Notes: generated by a model not told the origin, from the letters alone. A stretch of 64,000 nt of DNA from Caryophanon tenue (GCF_001700315.1 NZ_MASJ01000039.1:282367-346366); one strand, 5' to 3'; positions 18,126-27,521 are shown, counted from the first letter of the stretch. Made by a program: numbers and translations.

Positions 18126-18137
18126 ACGAACGTTCGT
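18126..18137. promoter_or_regulatory. Probable TetR operator
   Basis: ACGAACGTTCGT is a perfect 12-bp palindrome between the start of the tetR-type gene and its promoter region. Size, position and ACGNNCGT core are typical of TetR-family autoregulation sites; binding is inferred. Confidence 0.65.
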
Positions 18138-18217
18138 CAGTTAAGATGATTTAAATATAGCACAGCTTTTTTACAAAGGCCACTAACTCCTTTTCATTGT
18201 AAAAAAACTGTGCGCAT

Positions 18218-18814
18218 TTATATTGCTTGTAATGTTGCGATAAAATCCTGTACACGCTGCTCATCAACAACGAGCTGATTACACTGGTAGGAATCCACAC
18301 AAATATACTGACTATTTTTCGTATACATTCCATCACCACTACTTTTTGTCTTCACTGTAAATAACACCGTATCATTATGACGATGACAAATCGTACAAAT
18401 ACCTTTGACGACTTGTTTACTTAATACACCCACAATACCTTTCTTTTCATGGACCATAAAGCGCTTCATTTGCGTCGGGTCATCCCAACTAAAGAACACA
18501 ACATATGGCTGTAATAATTGCTTCGGTAACTTTAGCTTTTTTTCTTTTTTAAACAATTGTTGTAACTCACGTTCAGTTGGTATGACGATGGCTTCGACGT
18601 GCTGCTCCTTTAATTGCGCAAACCATGTCTTTGCGGCATCACGTTCAGTCAAATCAAAAAACATTTGACGCTGTGCAACCGTTAAATACGGGGTGATTGC
18701 TTCGTCAATCATGTCACGCACCGCATTTTTGACATGTCGGTCATTTGACTGTGTTTGAGACTGTACATATTTTTGGTGCTGTTGCTGTATAAATTGAAAT
18801 TGTGCTACACGCAT
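18218..18814 (-). CDS. EF-G-binding protein of the FusB/FusC family
   Basis: 198 residues. The N-terminal part is a helical bundle; the C-terminal part is a four-cysteine treble-clef zinc finger with CTIC at ~140-143 and YICVDSYQCN holding Cys ~172 and ~178, plus VVFFSWDDPTQMKRFM before it. This is the layout of FusB-type proteins, which bind elongation factor G and free it from fusidic-acid-stalled ribosomes; chromosomal homologues are common in Bacilli. I chose ATG 18814 because GAGGAG lies eight bases upstream; an ATG two codons earlier is only two bases from it. Stands 10-20 bases after the siroheme gene, possibly co-transcribed. Confidence 0.85.
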   Translation of the reverse strand: MRVAQFQFIQQQHQKYVQSQTQSNDRHVKNAVRDMIDEAITPYLTVAQRQMFFDLTERDAAKTWFAQLKEQHVEAIVIPTERELQQLFKKEKKLKLPKQLLQPYVVFFSWDDPTQMKRFMVHEKKGIVGVLSKQVVKGICTICHRHNDTVLFTVKTKSSGDGMYTKNSQYICVDSYQCNQLVVDEQRVQDFIATLQAI

Positions 18815-18830
18815 CTTCATCTCTCCTCTT

Positions 18831-19463
18831 TTACGCTTTCATTGCTTGCTGTATCCAAGTACGTACAAGCGCCCATGCTTGCTCTTGTTGTTGTGTTAAT
18901 ACAAGTTGCTCAAGCTCTTCATCTACTAACTGCTGTAATAGGGTACGACGATTGGCTGCGGGTACAGTCGCTAAAATTTCTTGACGTGCCTGTGCTAAAA
19001 AGTGCACGTATGTATCATAATGTGGTGGAAACTGCTCATCTAACTGACGTTTTAATTTTCGCGTTAAGCTAGGGCTTGCTCCGTCCGTACAAACAGCAAT
19101 CGATAACGGTCCACGACGTACAACAGCTTGGTTCAACATATTGCCTTTTGATACATCGTCTACACGTAGCACAATTTGCTGTGGCGATACAGCCGCACTC
19201 ACTGCTTCGTTAACCTCAAGACAATTCGTCGCAATAAAGACGATAAACGCGCCTACGACATCCGTTTCTTCAAACGAGCGCTGTAGCCACTGACCATTTA
19301 ATTGTGCTAACAATGTTTGGCCTTCTTCTGTTAATGTCGGTGCTATAACCGTTACTGCTGCATCGTACCCACGTAATGTGCGCAGTTTTTGTGTCGCAAT
19401 AACGCCTCCACCAATAATGACAACTTTCTTCTGTGCAATATTTAATGCGATTGGATAATACAC
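18831..19463 (-). CDS. Precorrin-2 dehydrogenase / sirohydrochlorin ferrochelatase-like (Met8/YlnF type)
   Basis: 210 residues. N-terminal NAD-binding fold with YYPIALNIAQKKVVIIGGG and VIATQKLRTL, FIVFIATN, then VRRGPLSIAVCTDGASP and SPSLTRKLKRQLDEQFP, the typical order of CysG-N/Met8/SirC. It oxidises precorrin-2 to sirohydrochlorin on the way to siroheme for sulfite or nitrite reductase. GTG at 19463 preceded by AAGGAGG. No other siroheme gene is in the window; cysE is 12 kb away and not linked. Confidence 0.85.
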   Translation of the reverse strand: MYYPIALNIAQKKVVIIGGGVIATQKLRTLRGYDAAVTVIAPTLTEEGQTLLAQLNGQWLQRSFEETDVVGAFIVFIATNCLEVNEAVSAAVSPQQIVLRVDDVSKGNMLNQAVVRRGPLSIAVCTDGASPSLTRKLKRQLDEQFPPHYDTYVHFLAQARQEILATVPAANRRTLLQQLVDEELEQLVLTQQQEQAWALVRTWIQQAMKA

Positions 19464-19573
19464 GTACTTCGCCTCCTTGTAGCTTATTGTTACAAAACCT
19501 ATTCTTTTTTTCAAGATGCCTTCACTATACATATAAAAAAGCCCCGACATAAATGCCGAAGACTCTCAAATAT

Positions 19574-19957
19574 TTATTTCACTTTGCGACGATCGTCTAA
19601 GCGCTGCTTGATCGATGTGCGCCCTGTTTCATCGTCATCAAAACGCAATACCGCCTTCGCAATCATCGCGAGCAATGAAATCATCAGCCCAACACCGACG
19701 ACTAAATACATCATCGTAAAGATTTTGCCAAATGTCGTTACCGGCGCATAGCCAATGTCAATACTTGTTGGAATTAAACTTATCCAGGAAAAATATATCG
19801 CATCTACATAGCTCCATCCTTCGACACTCGTATAAAATAACACACCTGACATATTGATAAGCAGTAATGTTGTCAAAAGGGATAAAAACACCTTTTCTTT
19901 AATCGCTACGCCTAATGCACGTAGCAACCGTACAGCTGTTAATAAAAAGGAAACCAT
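19574..19957 (-). CDS. Two-TM ion channel protein with non-canonical filter
   Basis: 127 residues. Two membrane helices (~23-42 and ~78-102) flank a pore loop, as in the two-TM potassium channel family (Ion_trans_2); TTFGKIFTMMYLVVGVGLMI after the pore is typical. The filter reads TSIDIGY (residues 64-70) followed by AP, rather than TVGYGD, so ion selectivity may be altered or lost. No RCK/TrkA domain; a charged tail ends the protein. ATG has AAAGGAG upstream. Follows MFS gene closely (17 bp), perhaps same transcript. Confidence 0.7.
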   Translation of the reverse strand: MVSFLLTAVRLLRALGVAIKEKVFLSLLTTLLLINMSGVLFYTSVEGWSYVDAIYFSWISLIPTSIDIGYAPVTTFGKIFTMMYLVVGVGLMISLLAMIAKAVLRFDDDETGRTSIKQRLDDRRKVK

Positions 19958-19974
19958 CGTTATTGCTCCTTTCG

Positions 19975-21171
19975 TTATGACGAATGGGCATTATGAAATG
20001 CTGCACGTGCTTGACGACCATGCACAATATAATAAACAAACACTAACAGTAATGTCATAATACCTAATGCGACATACATCGTTTTATAGCTTGTCGCTTG
20101 AATCACAAAGCCTAACACGAACGGACCGATACCAATCCCAAAATCAAGTCCAATAAAATATGTCGACATTGCTAAACCAATCTTTTTCGGTGGTGATACT
20201 TTTGCAGCAATTGCTTGCGCTGATGACATATACGTACCATAGCCGAGTGCTAAAATAACAGCCGATGCGAGCAACATAACGCTCGTTGTCGTTTGGCTTA
20301 AAATTAATAAGAAAATACCAAATAATACAATTGACGGATACATAATAAAGTTGTCGCCTTTTTTATCGAGCAATCGCCCTGCAACTGGACGCGCAATAAA
20401 GAGTACAATAGCGTACACTAAAAAGAAGTAACTCGCAGCATCTACTAAATCAATTTCAATCGCATATAAATTAATAAACGACATTACACTTGAATACGAC
20501 ACGCCAATAAACAATGTAATTAACGCAATCGGTAACGCCTCTTTTTGAAAGAAATTCGATGGCTTTATGCCGATATGAATATTTTTACGCTCCTCAGCTG
20601 TGAGCGGCGCTTCTTCAATTTGAATGAAGAACACTAAAATCATCGATAAAAACGCACAAATCGATGTTGTTATTAAAATCGCATCAAAACTGTAATTCAC
20701 AATTAAGAAAATGCCTAAAAACGGTCCAATCGCTGTTGCAATTGTCGGTGCTAATGAATAGTAGCCTGTCCCTTCTCCGCGGCGGTCTTGTGGAATAGCT
20801 GCCATCACCGTTGTTGTCATCGCTGTATTTGCAAAGCCGAACGCCACCCCTTGTATCAGTCGGACAATAAATAACACAATTAAACTTTCAACGATAAAAT
20901 AAGCAATCGTAGCTAAGAAGAACACAATTAATCCACTATACATCATTTTTTTACGCCCGATTTTTTCAACGGATTGTCCGGCAATTAAACGTGCTAATAA
21001 TGCACCTACTACGAATAAACTCGCAGCTAGTCCGCCGCTACTTTCGTTCGCCGCGAATTGTTCCATCGCATACATTGCCATCGTTGTCATGAGTGTATAA
21101 AAGGTCAATGTCATAAATAATGTCGACAGGAAATATACAATAAATGCCTTTGTCCACAACTTTTGTTCCAA
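19975..21171 (-). CDS. Major facilitator superfamily transporter
   Basis: 398 residues, about twelve membrane helices. Motif between TM2 and TM3 is GQSVEKIGRKKMM, RLIQGVAFGFANTAM marks TM4, and the second half repeats GRLLDKKGDNF. Drug/metabolite exporters of this size are common in bacilli. TTG start with weak AGAAGA. A TetR gene lies upstream on the same strand, separated by a hairpin, so local repression is plausible. Substrate unknown. Confidence 0.85.
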   Translation of the reverse strand: MEQKLWTKAFIVYFLSTLFMTLTFYTLMTTMAMYAMEQFAANESSGGLAASLFVVGALLARLIAGQSVEKIGRKKMMYSGLIVFFLATIAYFIVESLIVLFIVRLIQGVAFGFANTAMTTTVMAAIPQDRRGEGTGYYSLAPTIATAIGPFLGIFLIVNYSFDAILITTSICAFLSMILVFFIQIEEAPLTAEERKNIHIGIKPSNFFQKEALPIALITLFIGVSYSSVMSFINLYAIEIDLVDAASYFFLVYAIVLFIARPVAGRLLDKKGDNFIMYPSIVLFGIFLLILSQTTTSVMLLASAVILALGYGTYMSSAQAIAAKVSPPKKIGLAMSTYFIGLDFGIGIGPFVLGFVIQATSYKTMYVALGIMTLLLVFVYYIVHGRQARAAFHNAHSS

Positions 21172-21250
21172 CTTGTCATCTTCTTTCTGTTAAATAATAT
21201 TTAAAAAATAAAAAGAGGCGCTAAAAACCATTGTTTTTAGCAAAACCTCC

Positions 21251-21820
21251 TTACTGTTGTCCAACACCGTGTAGCCACATATTAAATAATATATGCGTCC
21301 ACTCTTCATTTGTTACACCGAGCATATTCGGTGCATTAACAAACGTGAAAAATACACTAGCCACTGCCAAACTATCGACATCGCTTCGTAAAATGCCTTG
21401 TTGCTGTGCTTGAAGCATAATACGCATTAACTGCTCTTTTAAAATCGTATGACCTTCTTTAACAAACGTCATATCTGCTAGCGCATGATCAGATTGTGTC
21501 GTGTCCACCTTATTGGATGCACTTAAAATTTGATGTAGCTTTGACTCTTCAATATATGCTCGTAATGTATCAAAAATAGCTTGCCTACTATCTGTTTCAT
21601 CGATTACTTCGATTTTTTTCATAATGCGATGCATTGCACGGCGCAAACAGGCAGCAATGACTTCTTCTTTATTCGCATAATATTGATAAATTGTACTACG
21701 AGCACCATTCACATGCTCTGATAACAATTTCAAATGAAAACCGTCATACCCATACGTCAGTAATAACTTCTCTGTCGCATCGAGTAATTCCGTTTCCGTA
21801 TAAACCGCTTTACGCCCCAT
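21251..21820 (-). CDS. TetR/AcrR-family regulator
   Basis: 189 residues. DATEKLLLTYGYDGFHLKLL and GARSTIYQYYANKEEVIAAC form the DNA-binding domain; the rest is the ligand/dimer domain. It precedes the MFS gene (80 bp) and probably controls it. A GCTAAAAAC/GTTTTTAGC hairpin with a T-rich tail at about 21213-21245 separates the two and may attenuate read-through. Confidence 0.85.
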   Translation of the reverse strand: MGRKAVYTETELLDATEKLLLTYGYDGFHLKLLSEHVNGARSTIYQYYANKEEVIAACLRRAMHRIMKKIEVIDETDSRQAIFDTLRAYIEESKLHQILSASNKVDTTQSDHALADMTFVKEGHTILKEQLMRIMLQAQQQGILRSDVDSLAVASVFFTFVNAPNMLGVTNEEWTHILFNMWLHGVGQQ

Positions 21821-21847
21821 GTCGTTTTCACACCATCGTTTCGTTCA

Positions 21848-22972
21848 TTATTTTGAGCGCGATTCTGTCATTTGTTTCCACACAGACCCTTGTGCTTCTT
21901 CCCCTTGCTCGATACGCGCAATTGCCATTTTTACTTGTAGCTTCACTTCAAACTCAGCGTCGTTTTCTGCTGCATGTAATGCCTCTAATGCTTGTTCCGT
22001 ACCAGTTTCAAATAAATACATTGCCGCGCGCCAACGGACTAATTTATTTTTATCACCGAGCGCTTCAATCATTGCAGGCTCGAAACCTTCAAATCCTAAA
22101 TCACTCATACAGTCTCCTGCTGTACGACGCACTGCAGCACTTTTATCTTGTAAGCCTTGTACTAAATACGGAATAACCGCTTCATCTTCAATCATGCCTA
22201 AGTACACAACAGCTAAACGACGAATTGCGGTTTGCTCATCTTGTAATGCTACTGCTAAAAGTGGCAAATCGTCAATATCTGCAGATGTCATTTGGTCTAA
22301 TAGTTGGAAGCGTTGTTGCCATTCTGGGACTTTAAACTGGTCTAACGTTACCTTTTTGCTTTGGCGTTCAAGCGCAGGTCGTTCTGTTGTCGCATCTTCT
22401 ACAAGCTGTGCTAGACGTTCTTGCGGATATGTCGCTTCAATTTCTTTAGCAATTTCATCGGCGATTTCTTCTTTTTCCCCGTAACGTACACCGTAATCGA
22501 CCCATTTACGTAAGAAAATATAGTTATCATCTTCCTCTGACGCAATCGCTTCATTAAAGCTATCGACAAAATGTTTTGGTAACGCGATACGATGCTCACT
22601 CGCTGAATCAAATACTTTTACTTGAAGTGGAATGCCTTTAAACATTTGCACATGGACATACACTTCACCATATGAATCGGTTGGACGGTTAGCCGCTTCT
22701 TCAACCGCTTGTGCATCTTCCCCTAACGCGACACGCACTTGCGCTAAAATACCTTCCCAATCAAACTTCGCAATACGTTCTACTGCTAAAAAGTCCGCTA
22801 CATGATAAACACCTTTGACACCATCAATTTGTAAAATGTTTTGAATTTCTTGTGGTGCACCTTGTGCATTTTGCTTCGTATAATTATGGGCTGTACCAAA
22901 TGCTAACTCTTGGTCAATCACCACTTTCATTGTATTCGGACTTGGTGTTGGTTCAATTGTTAAAATATTCAT
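21848..22972 (-). CDS. cvfC: Conserved virulence factor C family protein (Nfu-N plus HEAT repeats)
   Basis: 374 residues. The first ~85 residues (EPTPSPNTMKVVIDQELAFG) are the scaffold-protein Nfu/NifU N-terminal domain; the C-terminal half carries HEAT-like repeats, for example LQDEQTAIRRLAVVYLGMIE, LQDKSAAVRRTAGDCMSDLG, LGDKNKLVRWRAAMYLFETG. This is the architecture of S. aureus CvfC and its Bacillus homologues, whose exact role is unsettled. ATG with TTAGGAG upstream. The next gene on the strand ends 13 bases upstream, so it may belong to the HD-ABC-F-cvfC unit. Confidence 0.88.
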   Translation of the reverse strand: MNILTIEPTPSPNTMKVVIDQELAFGTAHNYTKQNAQGAPQEIQNILQIDGVKGVYHVADFLAVERIAKFDWEGILAQVRVALGEDAQAVEEAANRPTDSYGEVYVHVQMFKGIPLQVKVFDSASEHRIALPKHFVDSFNEAIASEEDDNYIFLRKWVDYGVRYGEKEEIADEIAKEIEATYPQERLAQLVEDATTERPALERQSKKVTLDQFKVPEWQQRFQLLDQMTSADIDDLPLLAVALQDEQTAIRRLAVVYLGMIEDEAVIPYLVQGLQDKSAAVRRTAGDCMSDLGFEGFEPAMIEALGDKNKLVRWRAAMYLFETGTEQALEALHAAENDAEFEVKLQVKMAIARIEQGEEAQGSVWKQMTESRSK

Positions 22973-22985
22973 GTTTTATCTACTC

Positions 22986-24866
22986 CTAACTGTTTACAAT
23001 ATCTTCTAAATAGCTCCAACGCTCAATATAATGCTCATATTGTGCATTCAGCTCATCTAGTTGCGCTGTTAATTGTTGTAAGCGCGTAAAGTCTGCACCA
23101 CATGTTGCAATTTCGGCTTCAGTTTGCTCAATTGCTTGCTCTGTTTTTTCAATGTCAGTCGCAATTGTTTCCCACTCTTTTTGTTCCTTGAAGCTAAGGC
23201 GCTTTTTCTCAGACTTTGGTTTTTCACGTTTTACCGGTTCTGGCTTCGTCTCTTTCGGTGTTTGTGCAATCTTTTTCTTCTCTAAATAATCTGAGTAAAT
23301 ATCCAGTGTTTCATCAACGCCACCTTGACCGTCTAATACCCATAGTTTTTTCGCAATACGGTCTAAGAAGAAACGGTCATGGGAAATCGTAATAACAACA
23401 CCTGGGAAGCTTTCAATAAAATCTTCTAATACCCCTAATGTTTCAATATCTAAATCATTCGTCGGCTCATCTAGTAGCAATACGTTCGGCTGCTCCATTA
23501 AAAGGCGTAATAAATGAAGACGTTTACGCTCACCACCGGAAAGCTTACTAATCGGTGTACCATGTGTGTGTAACGGGAATAAGAAACGCTCCAGCATTTG
23601 TGCAGCACTAAAGCGTTCGCCTGCTGCATCGGTAATATCGTTTGAGGCTTCGCGAATATATTCAATCATGCGCGCATTTTCGTTCATCGCCGGTAACTGC
23701 TGTTTGAAATGTACACGATTAACCGTTGTGCCAACAATAACCTCGCCTGTATCTGGCGCTAAGTCACCTGCCAGCATATTCAGTAACGTCGATTTTCCGT
23801 AGCCATTTGCACCAACAATACCAATGCGGTCTCCTTGCTGTAATAAAAAGCTAAAATTCTCTACGATATTGCGGTCACCAAAACGCTTTGAAATTCCATC
23901 AGACTCTAATACTTTACGTCCTAAACGTGTCGTTGCTAAATTCATCTCAAATGCTTCTTCTTTCCCGCCGCGCTCGATTTGGCTATCGAGTTCATCGAAA
24001 CGCTGAATACGTGCCTTTTGCTTCGTTGTACGTGCTTTTGCCCCACGTCGAATCCATTTTAGCTCTGAACGGTAACGGTTGCGCATTTTTGCTTGTGTCG
24101 CTGCATTCATTTCTTCGCGAATAGCACGCGCTTCTAAGTAGTCACCATAGTTCCCAACATGACGATATAATGTTTGGTCGGCAAGCTCATAAATATGCGT
24201 CGCCATTTCATCTAAAAAGTAACGGTCATGGGTAATAAAAATAACCGCTCCTTTTAGACGGCCAACCATCTCTTGTAGCCATTGTGTCGATTCCACGTCT
24301 AAATGGTTCGTCGGCTCATCTAATAAATATAAGTCCGCCGGCTCAATTAATGTTTTAGCGAGTGCTACACGCTTTTGTTGGCCACCTGACATCGTTGTGA
24401 CGACCTTGTCATAATCTGTAATGCCTAGCTTTGTTAATGCGGTTTTGGCTAACGCGTTAATATCCCATGCTTCTTGCTCATCCATTTGCTGTTGAATACG
24501 GAAAAGCTCCTGCTGTGCTTGTTCACTTTCAGGCTGTGCCATCATTACTTGAAGTGCCATTTCATACTGACGGTTCAGCTTTAATAATGGCGACTCCCCC
24601 GCGAATACAGCTTGTAATACTGTTTCACCTTCTGGGAATACAGGGTCTTGCGGTAAATACGCAATATTATACTTATTTGGACGCTCAAAATCATAGACAT
24701 CCGCTTCTAACTGGTCCGCTAAAATCGAAAGCAATGTCGACTTCCCTGTCCCATTAATGCCGATTAATCCAGCGCGCTCCCCTTCATAAATAGTAAATTC
24801 TAAGTTTTGAAATAGCGTTTTGTCGCCAACTGTTTTTGTAACATTCGATACGATTAAATGGCTCAT
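22986..24866 (-). CDS. ABC-F ATPase, Uup/YfmR type
   Basis: 626 residues with two ABC domains. Walker A GINGTGKSTL and GANGYGKSTL, signatures TMSGGQQKR and LSGGERKR, Walker B LYLLDEPTNHLD and VLLLDEPTNDLD, and no membrane helices, so a translation factor rather than a transporter. The C-terminal ~80 residues form a coiled coil, typical of Uup/YfmR, which resolves stalled ribosomes. Start 24866 overlaps the stop of the HD gene (ATGA) and has AAGGAT upstream. Confidence 0.88.
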   Translation of the reverse strand: MSHLIVSNVTKTVGDKTLFQNLEFTIYEGERAGLIGINGTGKSTLLSILADQLEADVYDFERPNKYNIAYLPQDPVFPEGETVLQAVFAGESPLLKLNRQYEMALQVMMAQPESEQAQQELFRIQQQMDEQEAWDINALAKTALTKLGITDYDKVVTTMSGGQQKRVALAKTLIEPADLYLLDEPTNHLDVESTQWLQEMVGRLKGAVIFITHDRYFLDEMATHIYELADQTLYRHVGNYGDYLEARAIREEMNAATQAKMRNRYRSELKWIRRGAKARTTKQKARIQRFDELDSQIERGGKEEAFEMNLATTRLGRKVLESDGISKRFGDRNIVENFSFLLQQGDRIGIVGANGYGKSTLLNMLAGDLAPDTGEVIVGTTVNRVHFKQQLPAMNENARMIEYIREASNDITDAAGERFSAAQMLERFLFPLHTHGTPISKLSGGERKRLHLLRLLMEQPNVLLLDEPTNDLDIETLGVLEDFIESFPGVVITISHDRFFLDRIAKKLWVLDGQGGVDETLDIYSDYLEKKKIAQTPKETKPEPVKREKPKSEKKRLSFKEQKEWETIATDIEKTEQAIEQTEAEIATCGADFTRLQQLTAQLDELNAQYEHYIERWSYLEDIVNS

Positions 24867-25492
24867 AATAATCCTTCTCTTTCTTTTGCTAGTTGCGTTA
24901 AAAATTGTTTCATAAAGGCGTGTCGTTCTTTTGCAAGCGCACGTCCCTTTTCCGTACACATATGTTGTTGTAACGTCAGTAATTTTTCATAAAAATGTGT
25001 AACGGTTGCGGTTGGCTTACCGTAATACGCATCTTCGGTCATCTCTGTACGTGCCGCTTCTGCATCATCATACAACTTGCGCCCTTTTGCACCACCGAAT
25101 GCAAATGCACGAGCAATCCCAATCGCGCCAAGTGCGTCTAAGCGGTCTGCATCACGCGCAATTTGCGCTTCAAGTGTTTGTGTCTCTATTTCGTTACCAC
25201 CACGAAATGAAATCGCTTCGATAATATGACGTACATGTTGCTCTTGCATCACGGGTAGCTGTAGCGTTTTGAGTATTTGCTCTAGCGCTGCTGTATCAGC
25301 TGCATATTTTTTATCACTGACATCATGTAAATAAACAGCAAGCTGTAATGTTTCGATATCAACATCTTCATAACTGGCTGCAATCGCAAGTGCGTTTTGC
25401 TCAACCCGTAACACATGCTCAAAATCGTGACTTGCATCAAATTGTATGTAAATCGCTTCTACAAGTGCCTTACATTGTTGTCGTTTTGGCAT
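24863..25492 (-). CDS. HD-domain phosphohydrolase (YpgQ/YedJ-like)
   Basis: 209 residues. HDFEHVLRVEQNALAIA supplies the first metal ligands and LHDVSDKKY the HD pair; ARDADRLDALGAIGIARAF is the third conserved segment. YpgQ-type HD proteins hydrolyse nucleoside triphosphates. ATG at 25492 has AAAGGAG seven bases upstream; the ATG two codons earlier lies one base away from it. First gene of the unit with the ABC-F gene. Confidence 0.85.
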   Translation of the reverse strand: MPKRQQCKALVEAIYIQFDASHDFEHVLRVEQNALAIAASYEDVDIETLQLAVYLHDVSDKKYAADTAALEQILKTLQLPVMQEQHVRHIIEAISFRGGNEIETQTLEAQIARDADRLDALGAIGIARAFAFGGAKGRKLYDDAEAARTEMTEDAYYGKPTATVTHFYEKLLTLQQHMCTEKGRALAKERHAFMKQFLTQLAKEREGLL

Positions 25493-25582
25493 TCGCATAC
25501 TCCTTTAAATCGGCAGTTGCCTCATTCTTTTTAGTGTAACATGAAAGGCTGTGTTTTGGACGTCCTTTGCCTATGTAGCAAC

Positions 25583-25626
25583 GAAAAAGAGTTACTTTCG
25601 CCAAAAGCGTCAGCAACTCTTTTTGT
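25583..25626. terminator. Terminator of the nitroreductase gene
   Basis: AAAAAGAGTT(A)CT / AG(C)AACTCTTTTTG hairpin located immediately after the minus-strand stop. Confidence 0.8.
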
Positions 25627-26379
25627 TTACTTCTTTAAAAATCCTTGCTTCTTTAAAATCGGCGTTGCATTTGCATAACTATTACCACGATAAAATGGCT
25701 CGCTATAAAAGGATGCTACACCACTTGACCAATTCGTCTTCGCTTGACCGTCTGTACGCTTGTGCATATAAGCTGAGATTGTCTCATTATATGCTTCAAG
25801 CATCTCGTCAACCTCGGTATTATATGTATTCTCAAAGACGATTGCTTGGCGTGGCAAACGCGGTTTTACGTCAGGCGCTTCATCAGGGAAGCCGATGCAT
25901 AAACCAGAAATCGGATAGACATACGCTGGTAGCTCTAACACATCAATGACTGCTTGCGGGTCACGTCGAACGCCGCCGATTGCGACTGTGCCTAAGCCTA
26001 AACTTTCTGCTGCAGCAACGGCTGTGCCAAGTGAAATGCCAACATCGCTTGCACCGACAATGATTAAATCTGGATTGTCAGCCGCTTGAAATGTTTTTCC
26101 TTCAAGTGCTAACGCTTTAGATACACGATAAAAGTCTAAACAAAATACCCAAAATTCAGGTGCTTGTCCAACATATACTTGGTCGCCAGCTAATTGTTGC
26201 AATTGCTGACGTTTGTCAGCATCTGTCACACGAATAATCGATAGTTGTTGCCCATTAATCCACGACGGCGCTTGTTGCACAGCTTGCAAAATCGCATCAA
26301 TCATATTTTGCGGTACTTCTTTTTGTAAATAGCGTCGAATGGATGTATGTCCTACTAACTTTTGAATTGTTTCATTCAT
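25627..26379 (-). CDS. NfrA/NfsA-type flavin nitroreductase
   Basis: 250 residues, usual length of NADPH-dependent NfrA enzymes. TSIRRYLQKEVPQNMIDAIL is the N-terminal FMN region, APSWINGQQLSIIRV follows, then ESLGLGTVAIGGVRRDP and GLCIGFP. It is a homodimeric FMN enzyme reducing nitro compounds, quinones or flavins. ATG follows GGGGAG. Next to an XRE regulator on the same strand (26 bp), which might control it. Confidence 0.87.
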   Translation of the reverse strand: MNETIQKLVGHTSIRRYLQKEVPQNMIDAILQAVQQAPSWINGQQLSIIRVTDADKRQQLQQLAGDQVYVGQAPEFWVFCLDFYRVSKALALEGKTFQAADNPDLIIVGASDVGISLGTAVAAAESLGLGTVAIGGVRRDPQAVIDVLELPAYVYPISGLCIGFPDEAPDVKPRLPRQAIVFENTYNTEVDEMLEAYNETISAYMHKRTDGQAKTNWSSGVASFYSEPFYRGNSYANATPILKKQGFLKK

Positions 26380-26405
26380 CTAAAAATCTCCCCTTTTTTA
26401 TGATG

Positions 26406-27521
26406 TTAACAACGTTTTGTCGCTTGTTGCAAATAATGTTGTAGCTGATGCAGTAACTGACGATATTGTGGTAGCGGTTGTAGCGATACGAAATGTGGAT
26501 TGTCGGCAATATGCTTATATATATCTTCTGTAATGGACGCATCATCTCGTGGCGCACTGCCACCAAGCATCATTCGTCGTGTAAACCACTGTTCAATTAA
26601 CGTAAAATAAGCATCACCTTGCTGCCTTAATGGGAAGGATACATACTGACATGTCTGCACATAATGTGTTAATTGTCGCATCGCTTCTTGCGGTCTCCCT
26701 TGTTGCATATAGCCTTGTGCTGCAATTAAATAAAAAGCTAACGGGTGATGAATATTAATATGTCGTAACTGAAAGGTTTCAATTAATTCATGCCCTCGTT
26801 TAACGGTCTCATCATACTGGACTTGCTGTGCAATAATAAGCTGTAGCATCGACGTTATATTCGACATCATTTCACATACTTGTTGATACAGTGAGACTTG
26901 CATCACCTCTTCTGCTGCGCGCATATTTTGCATTTGTGCATACGCATTTGCAATGATTTGATCCGTCCCTAAACGAAGCTCCGCATCTTTGCCGAGAAGT
27001 TGTAACACTTTTTCCGGTTTGTGTGTTTGTAAATAAAGTACTGCTTTTACAACACGCGCTTGCTGCATCATTTCTAAATCTTCACTTTGTTCTTGAATCC
27101 GATCACAAATCACCATCATTTGCTGCATCACACGTTGTGGCTCTGGTGCCTGTTGTAAATAATTCATCAATAAAAGATTCAGTTCATTTAACAGCGGAAA
27201 ACACGCATAGTATTCTTCGATCAATTGCTCAATCTCTGCAAATACATCGGCAAACGGTTGCGTTGCAAATTGTTGGGCAAGACGCTGATACGTTTCTTTA
27301 ATTTGTGCTGGCGTCATTTGTGGTTGATAACCTAGTAACGTATCAATCGACACATTCAAATACGTGGCGATTTTCGGCAACAGTAAAATGTCTGGATAAC
27401 TTAACCCTGTTTCCCATTTCGATACAGCTGCTTTGGACACACCTACTTGTTGCGCAATTTGCTCTTGTGTAATGCCCATCTGTTTTCGTAATGTGTGCAA
27501 AACGGTTGCAAACTGTAACAT
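26406..27521 (-). CDS. XRE-family regulator with TPR-like C-terminal region
   Basis: 371 residues. Helix-turn-helix TQEQIAQQVGVSKAAVSKWE (residues ~15-34) is of the SinR/Cro type; the remaining ~300 residues are helical and Gln-rich without clear motifs, as in PlcR/Rgg-like or Bacillus XRE-TPR regulators that sense peptides or proteins. No peptide gene was found beside it. ATG at 27521 has GGAGGG seven bases upstream. Likely co-transcribed with the nitroreductase. Confidence 0.8.
   Translation of the reverse strand: MLQFATVLHTLRKQMGITQEQIAQQVGVSKAAVSKWETGLSYPDILLLPKIATYLNVSIDTLLGYQPQMTPAQIKETYQRLAQQFATQPFADVFAEIEQLIEEYYACFPLLNELNLLLMNYLQQAPEPQRVMQQMMVICDRIQEQSEDLEMMQQARVVKAVLYLQTHKPEKVLQLLGKDAELRLGTDQIIANAYAQMQNMRAAEEVMQVSLYQQVCEMMSNITSMLQLIIAQQVQYDETVKRGHELIETFQLRHINIHHPLAFYLIAAQGYMQQGRPQEAMRQLTHYVQTCQYVSFPLRQQGDAYFTLIEQWFTRRMMLGGSAPRDDASITEDIYKHIADNPHFVSLQPLPQYRQLLHQLQHYLQQATKRC

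Noticed and set aside
18112..18217. Guanidine (ykkC) riboswitch before the SMR operon
   Set aside because: No such motif; a TetR gene and palindrome are present instead.
21819..22484. 221-residue + strand frame
   Set aside because: Lies antisense to cvfC, Ser-rich composition mirrors the other strand, no SD.
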